A DNA stretch of 64,000 nt from JASTVH01 sp042862465 (lineage in GTDB: Bacteria; Pseudomonadota; Gammaproteobacteria; Pseudomonadales; Oleiphilaceae): NCBI GenBank assembly GCA_042862465.1, contig JASTVH010000011.1, positions 1 to 64,000 of the forward strand, given 5' to 3'. The notes under the pieces were generated by a model. That model saw nothing but the letters and a program-made list of their open reading frames with translations, did not search any database and was not told where the DNA came from. Below are positions 8,120-16,635 of this stretch, piece after piece; within the stretch, counting starts at the first letter, position 1, and every line of letters starts with the position of its first letter. Made by a program: the position numbers and the translations under genes.

Positions 8120-9901
8120 ATGAAGATACGCCTTTTGACAGGGCTTTTGACCCTGCTGATGCCGGCCATGGTCATGGCCGGTGAATACGGCCTGACGGTT
8201 GACCGGGTTAAAATTGATACCGGCGATTTCGTGAAAGAAGGTATCGGCTACAATGGTGCATCTCCGGGACCGGTGATGCGCTTCAAGGAAGGTGAAAATG
8301 TCAGGATCAACGTAACCAACAACCTGGACGAGATGACCTCGATCCACTGGCACGGACTGATCCTTCCCTTCGACCAGGATGGTGTGCCAGGTATCAGTTT
8401 TCCAGGTATCAAGCCGGGTGAAACATTCACCTATGAATTTCCTATCCAGCAGGCAGGCACTTACTGGTTCCACAGCCACTCTGGTTTTCAGGAACCAGAC
8501 GGAGCCTATGGCGCCATTGTCATTGAGCCCGAAGGCCGTGAACCGTTCCGCTACGATCGTGAATACGTAGTGCAGCTGACCGATAAACACCCACATTCCG
8601 GTGACCGCATCATGCGCAACCTGAAAATGATGCCGGACTATTACAACCGTGAGCAGCAAACCGTGGGCGAGTTTTTCTCGGACGTGTCCGAAAACGGCCT
8701 GATGAATACTGTCCGAGATCGGATGGCATGGGGCGATATGCGCATGATGAAAGCGGACGTTGAGGATCTGCAGGGCTTTACGGGCCTGATCAACGGTAAA
8801 GGACCGGACCAAAACTGGACCGGGCTCTTTGAGCCCGGCGAACGCATCCGGCTGCGCTTCATCAACTCCTCGGCGATGACCTATTTTGACGTCCGGATCC
8901 CTGGCCTGGATATGACGGTCGTGCAGGCGGACGGCAACAACGTTCAGCCGGTTAACGTGGACGAATTCCGTATTGGTGTGGCGGAAACCTACGATGTGAT
9001 TGTGCGCCCCAAAGATGAGCAGGCTTACACCATTTTCGCCGAATCCATGGGGCGTTCCGGTTATGCGAGGGCAACACTGGCCCCCGAAGAGGGTATGGAA
9101 GCGGCCGTGCCGCGACTGCGTGAAGCTGCCCGACTGACCATGGCGGATATGGGCGGTATGCCCGGTATGGACCATGGCAGCATGGCAGGCATGGATCATG
9201 GAAACATGGATATGGGCAGCTCAGAAGGTGTGTCCGGAATGGACCACTCAAACATGGGCAGCATGGACCATTCAAATATGAAAGGAATGGATCACTCCAA
9301 CATGGAAGGAATGGATCACTCTGACATGTCCGGCATGGACCATGGTTCCATGGCGATGGGAAAAGGCGGTCCCAGCGATCCCTTCTATGCCAAGGGCAGT
9401 GGCCTTGTGCCGACGGCGGCCAATGGTGGCAAGTTCCTGTCCTATGCTGATCTGAAGGCTCAGGACCCGTTGTACGAAGACCGCGAACCGACTCGGGAGA
9501 TCGAGCTTCGTTTGACCGGCAATATGGAGCGCTACACGTGGAGTATCAACGGTGTTAAATACGAAGACGCGGATCCCATTCGTCTCAAATATGGTGAACG
9601 GGTCCGTTTCAAGTTTGTGAACGAAACCATGATGACTCACCCCATGCACCTGCACGGTATGTGGTCCATCCTTGATGTTGGCGCAGGTCAGTGGAACCCG
9701 ATCAAACACACCGTTAACGTGAACCCGGGCACTACGGTGTACATGGAAACCGAGGTTGACGAGCCAGGCCAATGGGCGTTCCATTGCCATCTTTCTTACC
9801 ATGCGGCTGCCGGGATGTTCCGCAAGGTGATTGTTGAGGGTGGCCCTGAGTCCACGCAGGCCAAGACAGGCGTCGTTGCTGAAGATGGAGGTGAGGCATG
9901 A
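8120..9901 (+). CDS. copA: CopA-type multicopper oxidase
   Basis: A periplasmic copper-resistance oxidase of 593 residues from the ATG at 8120; the upstream extension to 8039 is not needed. Copper ligands are seen as HWHG at 76-79, HSHSG at 118-122, HPMHLHG at 507-513 and HCHLSYHAAAGM from 555, the last giving the type I ligands Cys556, His561 and Met566. A Met/His-rich stretch of repeated GMDHSNM-like units at about 350-415 is typical of CopA and stores or channels copper. The N-terminus is a Sec-type signal peptide with no twin Arg, whereas the second CopA here has a Tat signal. It is likely expressed with cupredoxin and copB. Confidence 0.95.
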   Translation: MKIRLLTGLLTLLMPAMVMAGEYGLTVDRVKIDTGDFVKEGIGYNGASPGPVMRFKEGENVRINVTNNLDEMTSIHWHGLILPFDQDGVPGISFPGIKPGETFTYEFPIQQAGTYWFHSHSGFQEPDGAYGAIVIEPEGREPFRYDREYVVQLTDKHPHSGDRIMRNLKMMPDYYNREQQTVGEFFSDVSENGLMNTVRDRMAWGDMRMMKADVEDLQGFTGLINGKGPDQNWTGLFEPGERIRLRFINSSAMTYFDVRIPGLDMTVVQADGNNVQPVNVDEFRIGVAETYDVIVRPKDEQAYTIFAESMGRSGYARATLAPEEGMEAAVPRLREAARLTMADMGGMPGMDHGSMAGMDHGNMDMGSSEGVSGMDHSNMGSMDHSNMKGMDHSNMEGMDHSDMSGMDHGSMAMGKGGPSDPFYAKGSGLVPTAANGGKFLSYADLKAQDPLYEDREPTREIELRLTGNMERYTWSINGVKYEDADPIRLKYGERVRFKFVNETMMTHPMHLHGMWSILDVGAGQWNPIKHTVNVNPGTTVYMETEVDEPGQWAFHCHLSYHAAAGMFRKVIVEGGPESTQAKTGVVAEDGGEA

Positions 9902-10647
9902 GCTGTATTCGATCACTTGCCGCAGTCAGTTTCCTTGCCTCTATTGGTTTCTCAACGACGGTGATAGCTCAGGAAATGATTTCCGATACCACCGCTCGTA
10001 AACAACCGCTCACAGCCTGGGGTGTTCAATTTGAGGAGTTTGAGTACCGATACAGCGATGATGATGAGGAACTGGGCGTCTGGGATGCGGATGCCTTCTA
10101 CGGCACGGACGATCTTAAAGTCCGGTGGCTTGGAAAAGGTGAGTACGCTATTGAGGATCAGGCCTACGAGACGCTGGAAAACCAGTTGGTGGCTCAGGTC
10201 CCGATTTCCAGGTTCTTTGACGCCAAGGCCGGTGTTCGATTCGATACCCCCGAGGGTCCGGATCGCACCTACGCTGTTCTCGGCGTCGCCGGGCTCGCAC
10301 CCCAGTGGTTTGAGATCGATGCCAGCCTATATGTGAGCAAGGATGGCGATACGTCAGCCCAACTCGACGGAGAGTACGAATTGCTGTTCACGAACCACTG
10401 GATCTTGGCCGCAACGCTGGATGCGACGGTAGCATTCAGCGAGGACGAGGAAATTGGCGTCGGCAAAGGCTTGGTTTCCACCGAAACCGGCCTTCGGTTG
10501 AGATACGACCTGATCGATCGCGCGTTCTCGCCATACGTGGGCGTGGTGCATGAGCGCAAGTACGGTGATACCGCAGATTTCGCTAAAGCCGAAGGCGGGG
10601 GTACAGAAGACTGGTTTGCCGTCATCGGTGCCCGCATCGCGTTCTGA
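9898..10647 (+). CDS. copB: CopB copper-resistance outer membrane protein
   Basis: CopB is an outer membrane beta-barrel partner of CopA. The product is 249 residues with a signal peptide ending near VIAQ. The barrel part is recognisable by W-VQFEEFEYR, DAFYGTD-LKVRWLGKGEY, APQWFEIDASLYVSKDGD and the terminal aromatic residue (ARIAF). The Met-rich N-terminal region found in longer CopB proteins is absent. Its ATG overlaps the copA stop (ATGA), so it is translationally coupled. A strong terminator follows 11 bp downstream. Confidence 0.93.
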   Translation: MSCIRSLAAVSFLASIGFSTTVIAQEMISDTTARKQPLTAWGVQFEEFEYRYSDDDEELGVWDADAFYGTDDLKVRWLGKGEYAIEDQAYETLENQLVAQVPISRFFDAKAGVRFDTPEGPDRTYAVLGVAGLAPQWFEIDASLYVSKDGDTSAQLDGEYELLFTNHWILAATLDATVAFSEDEEIGVGKGLVSTETGLRLRYDLIDRAFSPYVGVVHERKYGDTADFAKAEGGGTEDWFAVIGARIAF

Positions 10648-10657
10648 TTGGGATAAC

Positions 10658-10686
10658 GAGCCAGGTTTTGTCCTGGCTCTATTTTT
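10658..10686 (+). terminator. Rho-independent terminator after copB
   Basis: A perfect 8-bp stem GAGCCAGG/CCTGGCTC with a 6-nt loop is followed by TATTTTT. It ends the cupredoxin-copA-copB operon. Confidence 0.85.
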
Positions 10687-10722
10687 GATGTACATCAATT
10701 TCATCGAAAGCCCTCACTGATT

Positions 10723-10754
10723 TTCAGTCGCAGTTCAGGTCCGCATGTTGTCAT
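10723..10754 (+). promoter_or_regulatory. TTCAG direct-repeat box upstream of the 10.8-kb operon
   Basis: TTCAG at 10723-10727 and 10734-10738 (11-bp period). TGTCAT follows after exactly 10 bp as a -10-like hexamer. The first gene starts 35 bp further on. Confidence 0.7.
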
Positions 10755-10788
10755 AGAGGGGAGATGATAAGGCTAAGAGGTTTCTCCC

Positions 10789-11145
10789 ATGACTAAAGCA
10801 CACAAAGCATCGAACCAAGAGCAGTTTCTGCTGCGCCGAAAACTTGCCGTTGAAGGTATTGAAGAGGGCGAATGGTCTGATTTTATTCACGAACTCAACC
10901 ATCATCCCTGTGTAGATTTTGCCGAACGCAAGGCAAATAACCAGCTGCAAGTCACCTTCGATGGAACCCATTGGTCCACCGATGAGTTGCTGGAGGCGAT
11001 TGAAGCACATGGCGGTCGGTTGAAGGGGGGGTGGTGGACTAAACGGAAACTGGCGTGGTATCGATTTACAGATGACAACGTTCGTGCCAATGCCAAGCAT
11101 GATCCGTTTTGCTGTTCAAAGATCCCGCCCATGAAACGAAAATAG
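10789..11145 (+). CDS. Small protein with a possible HMA-like metal domain
   Basis: A 118-residue soluble protein of unknown function. The central part (HHPCVDFAERKANNQLQVTF, then GTHWSTDELLEAIEAHGG) follows the beta-alpha-beta pattern of heavy-metal-associated (HMA) domains, with HHPC in place of the usual CxxC loop. The C-terminus ends DPFCCSKIPPMKRK, a vicinal Cys pair that could bind a soft metal. It is the first gene after a TTCAG box and lies 11 bp before an APC permease whose tail is His-rich. A metallochaperone-like role is plausible but unproven. Confidence 0.55.
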   Translation: MTKAHKASNQEQFLLRRKLAVEGIEEGEWSDFIHELNHHPCVDFAERKANNQLQVTFDGTHWSTDELLEAIEAHGGRLKGGWWTKRKLAWYRFTDDNVRANAKHDPFCCSKIPPMKRK

Positions 11146-11156
11146 CTGGAGGTTAG

Positions 11157-12512
11157 ATGAGCAGGGAGCAGGACAGAACTACTCGCTACAAGGAAGGCAG
11201 TCTCACACTTGCAGGAACGGTTATGTTGGGTACCGGCGTCATGATTGGCGCCGGTATCTTTGCGTTGACCGGGCAGATGGCACAGATGACCGGCGTGCTT
11301 TTTCCGCTGGCGTTTCTGGCTGCGGCGGTAATCGTCAGCTTCAGTGCCTATTCCTACATTAAAATTTCCGATGCCTACCCGTCAGCTGGTGGGATTGGCA
11401 TGTACCTTCACAAGGCTTATGGAAACCGGCTGCCGACGGCGTTTAACGCCCTGCTGATGTATTTCTCGATGGTGATCGCCCAGAGCTTTCTTGCGCGCAC
11501 CTTTGGTTCCTACACCATGCAGCTGTTCGGTGGCGATGAAAGCGGTCGCATGGTGCCCATTCTCGGCGTGTCCCTGATCCTGGCAGCGTTTCTGATCAAC
11601 CTGCTCGGTAACCGAATGATTCAGGGGGTGGCCTCCTTCATAGGCATCCTGAAGATCGGAGGCATACTGATTTTCGGGGTCGTGGGTGTATGGGTTGCCG
11701 ACAGTCTGTTGGTCGACTTTTCAAGCACGGGCGAAGCCGGAGCAACGGGTAATTTCCTGGGTGCAACGGCACTTGGAATACTCGCCTTCAAGGGCTTCAC
11801 TACGATCACTAACAGCGGTTCCGAAGTGATAGATCCCAAGCGGAATGTAGGGCGAGCCATCATTATTTCCATCGCGGCCTGCGTGGTAATTTACACCCTG
11901 GTTGGTTTTGCTGTGGCCAGTAACCTGTCGCTGGCTGAAATCATCGAAACGCAGGACTATTCGCTTGCTGCCGCAGCGCGCCCAGCTCTGGGAGAGTACG
12001 CGGTCTGGTTCACGGTTGCCATTGCCATGATGGCCACCGCCGGCGGCATTCTGGCCAGTATTTTTGCGGTCTCACGGATGCTTGCGATGTTAACCGAAAT
12101 GAGGCTGGTTCCCCATCGTCATTTCGGTATGCCGGGCAGTATCCAAAAGCACACGCTGGTTTACACCGTGGTTCTGGGACTGGTTCTGACGGCTTTCTTT
12201 GATCTCTCCCGGATTGCAGCACTAGGTATCGTGTTCTATTTGGTAATGGATATTGCCATTCACTGGGGAGTCCTTCGTTATTTACGCGGCGATGTGAAGG
12301 CAAAGGCGTGGGTGCCAGCGGTTGCTATCCTCCTGGATTTGCTCGTACTTGGAGGTTTTGTCTGGGTCAAACTGAACTCTGACCCGTTTGTGATTGGCGT
12401 TGCGGTTGTCACGATGGTTGTTATTGCCGCTGCGGAGCAGATTTTTCTGAAAAGGTTCCAGGAAACCGGACATTCGGGACATGATGAATCTCATGCCCAT
12501 GATCACCACTAA
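11157..12512 (+). CDS. APC-superfamily permease with His-rich C-terminus
   Basis: A 451-residue inner membrane transporter with about 12 hydrophobic segments. The first helix contains GTGVMIGAGIFALTG, the unwound substrate-binding signature of amino acid-polyamine-organocation permeases. Helix 6 region AFKGFTTITNSGSEVIDPKRN is also typical. The substrate cannot be read from sequence. The last residues, GHSGHDESHAHDHH, form a His-rich cytoplasmic tail unusual for the family and suggestive of metal sensing or binding. It is co-transcribed with the HMA-like gene upstream and a small membrane protein downstream, under the TTCAG box at 10723. Confidence 0.85.
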   Translation: MSREQDRTTRYKEGSLTLAGTVMLGTGVMIGAGIFALTGQMAQMTGVLFPLAFLAAAVIVSFSAYSYIKISDAYPSAGGIGMYLHKAYGNRLPTAFNALLMYFSMVIAQSFLARTFGSYTMQLFGGDESGRMVPILGVSLILAAFLINLLGNRMIQGVASFIGILKIGGILIFGVVGVWVADSLLVDFSSTGEAGATGNFLGATALGILAFKGFTTITNSGSEVIDPKRNVGRAIIISIAACVVIYTLVGFAVASNLSLAEIIETQDYSLAAAARPALGEYAVWFTVAIAMMATAGGILASIFAVSRMLAMLTEMRLVPHRHFGMPGSIQKHTLVYTVVLGLVLTAFFDLSRIAALGIVFYLVMDIAIHWGVLRYLRGDVKAKAWVPAVAILLDLLVLGGFVWVKLNSDPFVIGVAVVTMVVIAAAEQIFLKRFQETGHSGHDESHAHDHH

Positions 12513-12539
12513 TCAGTAGTCAACCGGGAGGACAGCACC

Positions 12540-12758
12540 GTGATGGAAGGTGATATGTTTGGCAACACAATGTGGGCAGGTCACTGGCTCTGGATGCTGG
12601 TGATTGGCATTGTGGTAGTGATACCGGCCTGGCGTATCTGCCAGCGCACGGGATATCCGGGGTGGATGGGGGTCTTGATACTTATCCCCATCGTCAATCT
12701 GGTTTTGCTCTACTTCATCGCTTTTAGTGACTGGCCAGTTGAGCGGAGTGGAAAATAA
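12540..12758 (+). CDS. Small two-helix membrane protein
   Basis: A 72-residue protein with two hydrophobic segments (about 14-32 and 44-62) and the pattern RICQRTGYPGWMGVLILIPIVNLVLLYFIAF, shortened here to its key residues R-GYPGW and IPIVN. Small signal-peptidase-adjacent or DUF805-like proteins share this pattern. A GGGAGG site lies 8 nt before the GTG at 12540; the ATG at 12543 is the alternative start. It is the last gene of the operon from 10789. Function unknown. Confidence 0.6.
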   Translation: MMEGDMFGNTMWAGHWLWMLVIGIVVVIPAWRICQRTGYPGWMGVLILIPIVNLVLLYFIAFSDWPVERSGK

Positions 12759-12871
12759 GTGGACTGTTGTAATGCAATTGATACATTGAGCTTTCTTCAC
12801 AATCCTACGATACGACTTAAGGCTGTTGTTCGTGTGATCACAATAATTGAAAGAAACTGGGAGATAACCAG

Positions 12872-13288
12872 ATGAAAGCAATAAATTTTAAACTGTTCGT
12901 ATTTTTGACTTTTTTGCAAGCGCCATTTTTGCACGCTGAAGAAGTTCTTTCTGGCGAAGATGTCGCAGATGTTGTCGTCGGAAACACGGTGCAAATGGAA
13001 TTCCGAGATGCTCAGGACACTTTCCGCACTCGAACTTTTCATGAGTACTATGATCCTGATGGTTCGATCTATGGAATGACCAAATATCGCGAACAACAGG
13101 GAAACCTTACCCACTATATCGGAAGATGGGAGGTCAAAGACGGTAAATTTTGCACATCTGTCTATGGTCGCGACTATTCCTGTAACAAGATAAAGCCTTT
13201 GTCTGGAAATGATTTCGAATTGCTCAATGAGGGAGGCAAGATAAGGAACGTCAAGGTATATGAAGGGAAGCATCATGGACTGGAGTAA
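12872..13288 (+). CDS. Secreted hypothetical protein
   Basis: A 138-residue protein with a clear signal peptide (FKLFVFLTFLQAPFLHA). The mature part contains LSGEDVADVVVGNTVQM, FHEYYDPDGSIYG and GRWEVKDGKFCTSVYGRDYS. This resembles small periplasmic DUF995-like proteins whose core is a GNT...Y..DG...G.W...DG.FC pattern. Two Cys residues could form a disulphide. A GGGAG site precedes the ATG. The base composition is more A/T-rich than the neighbouring clusters, suggesting a separate origin. It stands alone between the APC operon and the complex I-like cluster. Role unknown. Confidence 0.6.
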   Translation: MKAINFKLFVFLTFLQAPFLHAEEVLSGEDVADVVVGNTVQMEFRDAQDTFRTRTFHEYYDPDGSIYGMTKYREQQGNLTHYIGRWEVKDGKFCTSVYGRDYSCNKIKPLSGNDFELLNEGGKIRNVKVYEGKHHGLE

Positions 13289-13436
13289 GGATATCTGAGG
13301 GTGAGTTTTTAGCCTCTGTTTGCTCGGGAAGTACGGTTCGCCCATGCGGAACCAAGAAGCGAGTTAAGGGCATATTGATCTTGTCTCTGGAGAACGCTAT
13401 CGGAGTGCAGACTCCGTTGCGCGACTTGAGGATTGG

Positions 13437-13802
13437 ATGATGAGTATTTTGGAGCAGTACGGTCTGCTGCTTGCCTTGGTGCTTGGCATCGCAGCTACGG
13501 TTTTGGCCCTGTTTGGGATTGCCCGTGCCATGGGCCCGACGCGTCGGGAGCCGGGCAAGGACGTGCCAGCGAGTTCCGGAGTGTTGTCACGGGACCCGGT
13601 CTGGGGCCGCTATCACGCACGGTACTACGGCTACGCGCTGCTCTTTCTGGCCTTCGACATGGAAATGGCATTTATGTACCCCTGGGCAGTTGTATACAGA
13701 GAAGTAGGGCTGGTTGCTTTGTATGACATGGGGGTGTTCCTTGCCATTCTCTTTCTTGGTTTGCTCTACGGCTGGAGTCAGGGGGCATTGAGGCGGCAAT
13801 GA
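13437..13802 (+). CDS. NuoA-like subunit of the complex I-like cluster
   Basis: A 121-residue membrane protein matching NuoA (complex I subunit A). It has three hydrophobic segments and the family motif ALLFLAFDMEMAFMYPWAVVYRE, which corresponds to MLFVIFDIEAVFLFAWAVV in the canonical copy at 22511. The conserved acidic pair of the second helix is kept (FDMEMAF). The loop before it is altered: SGVLSRDPVWGRYHARYY replaces the FESGIVGVGDARQRFSVKFY region of the canonical copy, so the invariant Cys/Glu-type loop near the quinone chamber is remodelled. It is the first gene of the cluster and overlaps the next by 4 bp. Confidence 0.88.
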   Translation: MMSILEQYGLLLALVLGIAATVLALFGIARAMGPTRREPGKDVPASSGVLSRDPVWGRYHARYYGYALLFLAFDMEMAFMYPWAVVYREVGLVALYDMGVFLAILFLGLLYGWSQGALRRQ

Positions 13803-15742
13803 CTTCTGACCCGACAATGACCATTACGGGCGCGCGCCAGCGGCAGGAGCGGTTCACGGTACTTCAGAAGTGGGTTTCGCGGGCCCTCGCGGGCAACCTG
13901 AGATGCCTGATCGTCCCGGGGCCTGAAGTGGCACTGTCCCATGGCCTGGATGTGACAGCGGCAGGTATGCGCAACACCGCGACACCTCGCGATGCGAGCG
14001 TGCTCCTGATTATCGGCGAGCTTTCAGAGAAAATGAACGAGGCCGTGGCGGTGCTCTATGCGCAGATGCCGAGGCCGCGAGCCATTGTCAATTTGGGCGG
14101 ACAGACGCCGTCAACGCTACCGGACCCTGATTTTTCCGCGGGTGTTTCGCAAGCCGGCCTGATCGACGCGGTTGACTGGTTGAAGCGCGCGCTGGCCAAG
14201 GGCGCATTCTCAGACTCCCCCGAGGATTTCGACGCCCCTGTTCTGCACGCCAGGATAGAGTATGTCTGCCCCATGCACCCGGAAGTTGTCCAGAACGAGC
14301 CGGGTAGTTGCCCCAAGTGTGGCATGGACTTGGTCGCCCGGGAGGCAGGGGAGCCGGCCCCCGAGCATGACCATGGGCACGATCATCGCGAGCACCGGCA
14401 CCATGAGCACGAACACCAGCATCATGATCATGCGCAGCAGCACGAACACCATGAACACGAACACCATCATGGTCACTGCCATGACCATCATGATTCGCAT
14501 GAGCACGATCATGAGCAGCACGAGGGTCATCAGCACTCGCACGAAAACCATCATGATCACGGACACAAGCACCAGCACGGTGAGTCCGACGGCGACGCGG
14601 AGGAGAAAGGTTCTGGGCATGATCACAGTGGCCACCATCACAGTGGGCACGGTCATGATAGCCACGAACATGGCGGCCATGATCATGTAGGTCACGGTCA
14701 TAGTGGTCATGATCATAGTGGTCATGATCATGGTGGTCATGATCATGGTGGGCATGATCATGGTGGGCATGACCACGGCGCCTCGGGATTCATGTCCATG
14801 ATTGAAGTGACCAAGGACCTGCCTCGTAGCGCCGACGGGTTGGCGATGGACTGGATGGAGGTGCCGTTCGGTCCGGTTTTCCCCGGTCTGCCTGGTGGGC
14901 TCAAGTTGACGCTGACTCTTGACGGTGACGGCGTAACAGAAGGACAGGCCACATCCTTGGTGGGCATGATCAATGAGAGTGAAGAAGGCAAGGAGATCGG
15001 CGCCGAGACCTTTATCGAGCGCCTGGCGTCGGCCATGCCACTGGCCAGCGTGAGCTACCGACTGCTGGCCTGCCTGGCAATCGAGCGGGCGGCTGGTCTG
15101 GAGAACGATTCGGCAACCGATCAGGCCCGGGCTGTGGCGCTTGAATGTGAGCGCATCGCCAGTCACCTGGGTTGGCTGGCGCAAACGGGGCGCCAGCTCG
15201 GCTTCGCCTGGTTGACGGATCGTGCCGCAACCCTGCAACTGGAGATCCGCCGCGCCAGTGGAAAACGGCTTTTGGAACTGACGCCCGCTCTGCATGCATT
15301 GGCGGCTCGTCTTGGGCGAACGCCTTTGCTCAAATCGCGATTGAAGGGGATCGGCATACTGCCATCGGGCACTGGGGGCCTGAGTGGCCCCGTGGCGCGC
15401 GCTGCTGACGACGCCGGAGATGCCTGGGCGCGCCTGTGGCAGCGCCTGGACGAAATCATCACGAGCCTCGACTACATCAAGGCAACCGGGGAGCCGGGGC
15501 TACCTGTTTTGCGAAACATCGGGCGTGGATCAGGCACCGGTGAGGCCACCGTGGAAACCCCGCGCGGCGAGGCTCAACTGAGCCTGATTCTGGAACACGG
15601 CCAGGTGAAATCCTACAGGTTGGACACCGCCTGCAGTCACCATATCGGCCTGGTCGCAAAGCTTGTCGAGGGCCGGGAACTGGGCGACGCACTGGTGGCG
15701 GTCGGATCACTTGACCTTTCGCCCTGGGAGGTGATCTCGTGA
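13799..15742 (+). CDS. NuoB-like / heavy-metal-binding / His-rich / NuoD-like fusion protein
   Basis: A 647-residue chimera. Residues about 15-130 follow NuoB: PRDASVLLIIGELSEKM aligns with PRQADFMVIAGTCFIKM of the canonical NuoB here, but every Cys ligand of the N2 Fe-S cluster is lost. Residues 155-179 (YVCPMH and GSCPKCGMDL) form a heavy-metal-binding domain like those of copper ATPases and CusB, with Cys157, His160, Cys171 and Cys174. Residues 190-326 are a His-rich linker (about 59 His by hand count) with GGHDH repeats. Residues about 350-647 resemble NuoD or the hydrogenase large subunit, but HPSAHG at the quinone site is replaced by a Gly-Leu-Pro stretch. It is likely the metal-binding connector of a Fe-S-free complex I-like machine. 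Confidence 0.85.
   Translation: MTSDPTMTITGARQRQERFTVLQKWVSRALAGNLRCLIVPGPEVALSHGLDVTAAGMRNTATPRDASVLLIIGELSEKMNEAVAVLYAQMPRPRAIVNLGGQTPSTLPDPDFSAGVSQAGLIDAVDWLKRALAKGAFSDSPEDFDAPVLHARIEYVCPMHPEVVQNEPGSCPKCGMDLVAREAGEPAPEHDHGHDHREHRHHEHEHQHHDHAQQHEHHEHEHHHGHCHDHHDSHEHDHEQHEGHQHSHENHHDHGHKHQHGESDGDAEEKGSGHDHSGHHHSGHGHDSHEHGGHDHVGHGHSGHDHSGHDHGGHDHGGHDHGGHDHGASGFMSMIEVTKDLPRSADGLAMDWMEVPFGPVFPGLPGGLKLTLTLDGDGVTEGQATSLVGMINESEEGKEIGAETFIERLASAMPLASVSYRLLACLAIERAAGLENDSATDQARAVALECERIASHLGWLAQTGRQLGFAWLTDRAATLQLEIRRASGKRLLELTPALHALAARLGRTPLLKSRLKGIGILPSGTGGLSGPVARAADDAGDAWARLWQRLDEIITSLDYIKATGEPGLPVLRNIGRGSGTGEATVETPRGEAQLSLILEHGQVKSYRLDTACSHHIGLVAKLVEGRELGDALVAVGSLDLSPWEVIS
14340..14782 (+). repeat. 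Low-complexity His-codon repeat inside the fusion gene
   Basis: The DNA is dominated by CAT/CAC codons. Its 3' part (about 14630-14780) is a near-tandem 15-bp unit encoding GGHDH or SGHDH, repeated at least five times with small changes (GGTCATGATCATGGT type). Such tracts change length by slippage, so the linker may vary between strains. Confidence 0.85.
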
Positions 15743-16635
15743 ACTTCGTCATCGTGTTGGTTGCGTTGCTTGGTAGCGTCTGGCTGCTCGCCGTGGTCGA
15801 GGGCTGGACGACAACGGGCCGCCTGCGTCCGGCCGCGCCCCTACTCAGCGGCCTGGCGCACCTCGGTCGTGAATCCATTGTACCGCGCACGCCGGACCGG
15901 GTCTTTTTCGAGACGGCGCCGGTGCTACTGCTGATCGTCGCGGTGCTTGGCGCGGCGGTTCTGCCTCTGGCGCCGACCCTGGTGATCGCGGATCTGGCTA
16001 CCGGTGCGCTGTTCATCAACGCGGCGCTTGCCTATGTGCTGGTGGCGCTGATCATGGCCGGCTGGGGCCCGAATGGCGCCTACGCCATGATCGGCGGCTG
16101 GCGATTCCTTGGCCAGCTCATCGCCTACGCCATGCTCATTGTCATGCCCATCACTGCGGTGGCGATGCGCGCCGAATCCCTGGTGACCACGGTGATCGTT
16201 GGCTCCCAAGACGGCTTGTGGAACATTGTCTATCAGCCGCTTGGTTTCGTGCTGTTTTTCATTGCCGCCATGGCGCTGGCGTTTCGTGCGCCTTTTGATC
16301 TGCCAACCGCACCCGGGGAACTGGGCGGGGGTGTGGACGCGGAATACACCGGCGTGCGCCTGGGGGTGTTGCGCCTGGCCAGGCTGACGCTGGTGATCAC
16401 GCTGGCTTCCGCGACCACGGTGTTCTACCTTGGCGGCTGGCATGGGCCGCTGCTGCCTCCCTGGGCCTGGAGCCTGATCAAGACCCTGGCCGTGGCCGTG
16501 TCGATGCTCCTGGCCGGTCGCTATCTGCCGCGCATTCGCGAGGCGGATCTGATGCGGTGGTGCTGGACCCTGGGGATTCCCCTGGCACTGCTCAATATCA
16601 TTGTTGTCGGTTTACTGGTTCTGGTGGTTCCATAA
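15739..16635 (+). CDS. NuoH-like subunit
   Basis: A 298-residue membrane protein of the NuoH/HyfC family with about eight helices. In complex I this subunit anchors the quinone chamber to the pump modules. The key loop reads FRAPFDLPTAPGELGGGVDA followed by EYTG, matching FDQPEAEQELADGYHVEYSG of canonical NuoH, so several acidic residues are retained. The N-terminal VERRLLG-type signature and the usual GPN loop are degenerate (EGWTTTGRLRP). It is about 27 residues shorter than the canonical copy in this window. It overlaps the previous gene by 4 bp and the next by 1 bp. Confidence 0.88.
   Translation: MNFVIVLVALLGSVWLLAVVEGWTTTGRLRPAAPLLSGLAHLGRESIVPRTPDRVFFETAPVLLLIVAVLGAAVLPLAPTLVIADLATGALFINAALAYVLVALIMAGWGPNGAYAMIGGWRFLGQLIAYAMLIVMPITAVAMRAESLVTTVIVGSQDGLWNIVYQPLGFVLFFIAAMALAFRAPFDLPTAPGELGGGVDAEYTGVRLGVLRLARLTLVITLASATTVFYLGGWHGPLLPPWAWSLIKTLAVAVSMLLAGRYLPRIREADLMRWCWTLGIPLALLNIIVVGLLVLVVP

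Noticed and set aside
14340..14782. CRISPR-like tandem repeat
   Set aside because: The repeats are contiguous 15-bp codon units within an open frame, with no spacers and no cas genes.
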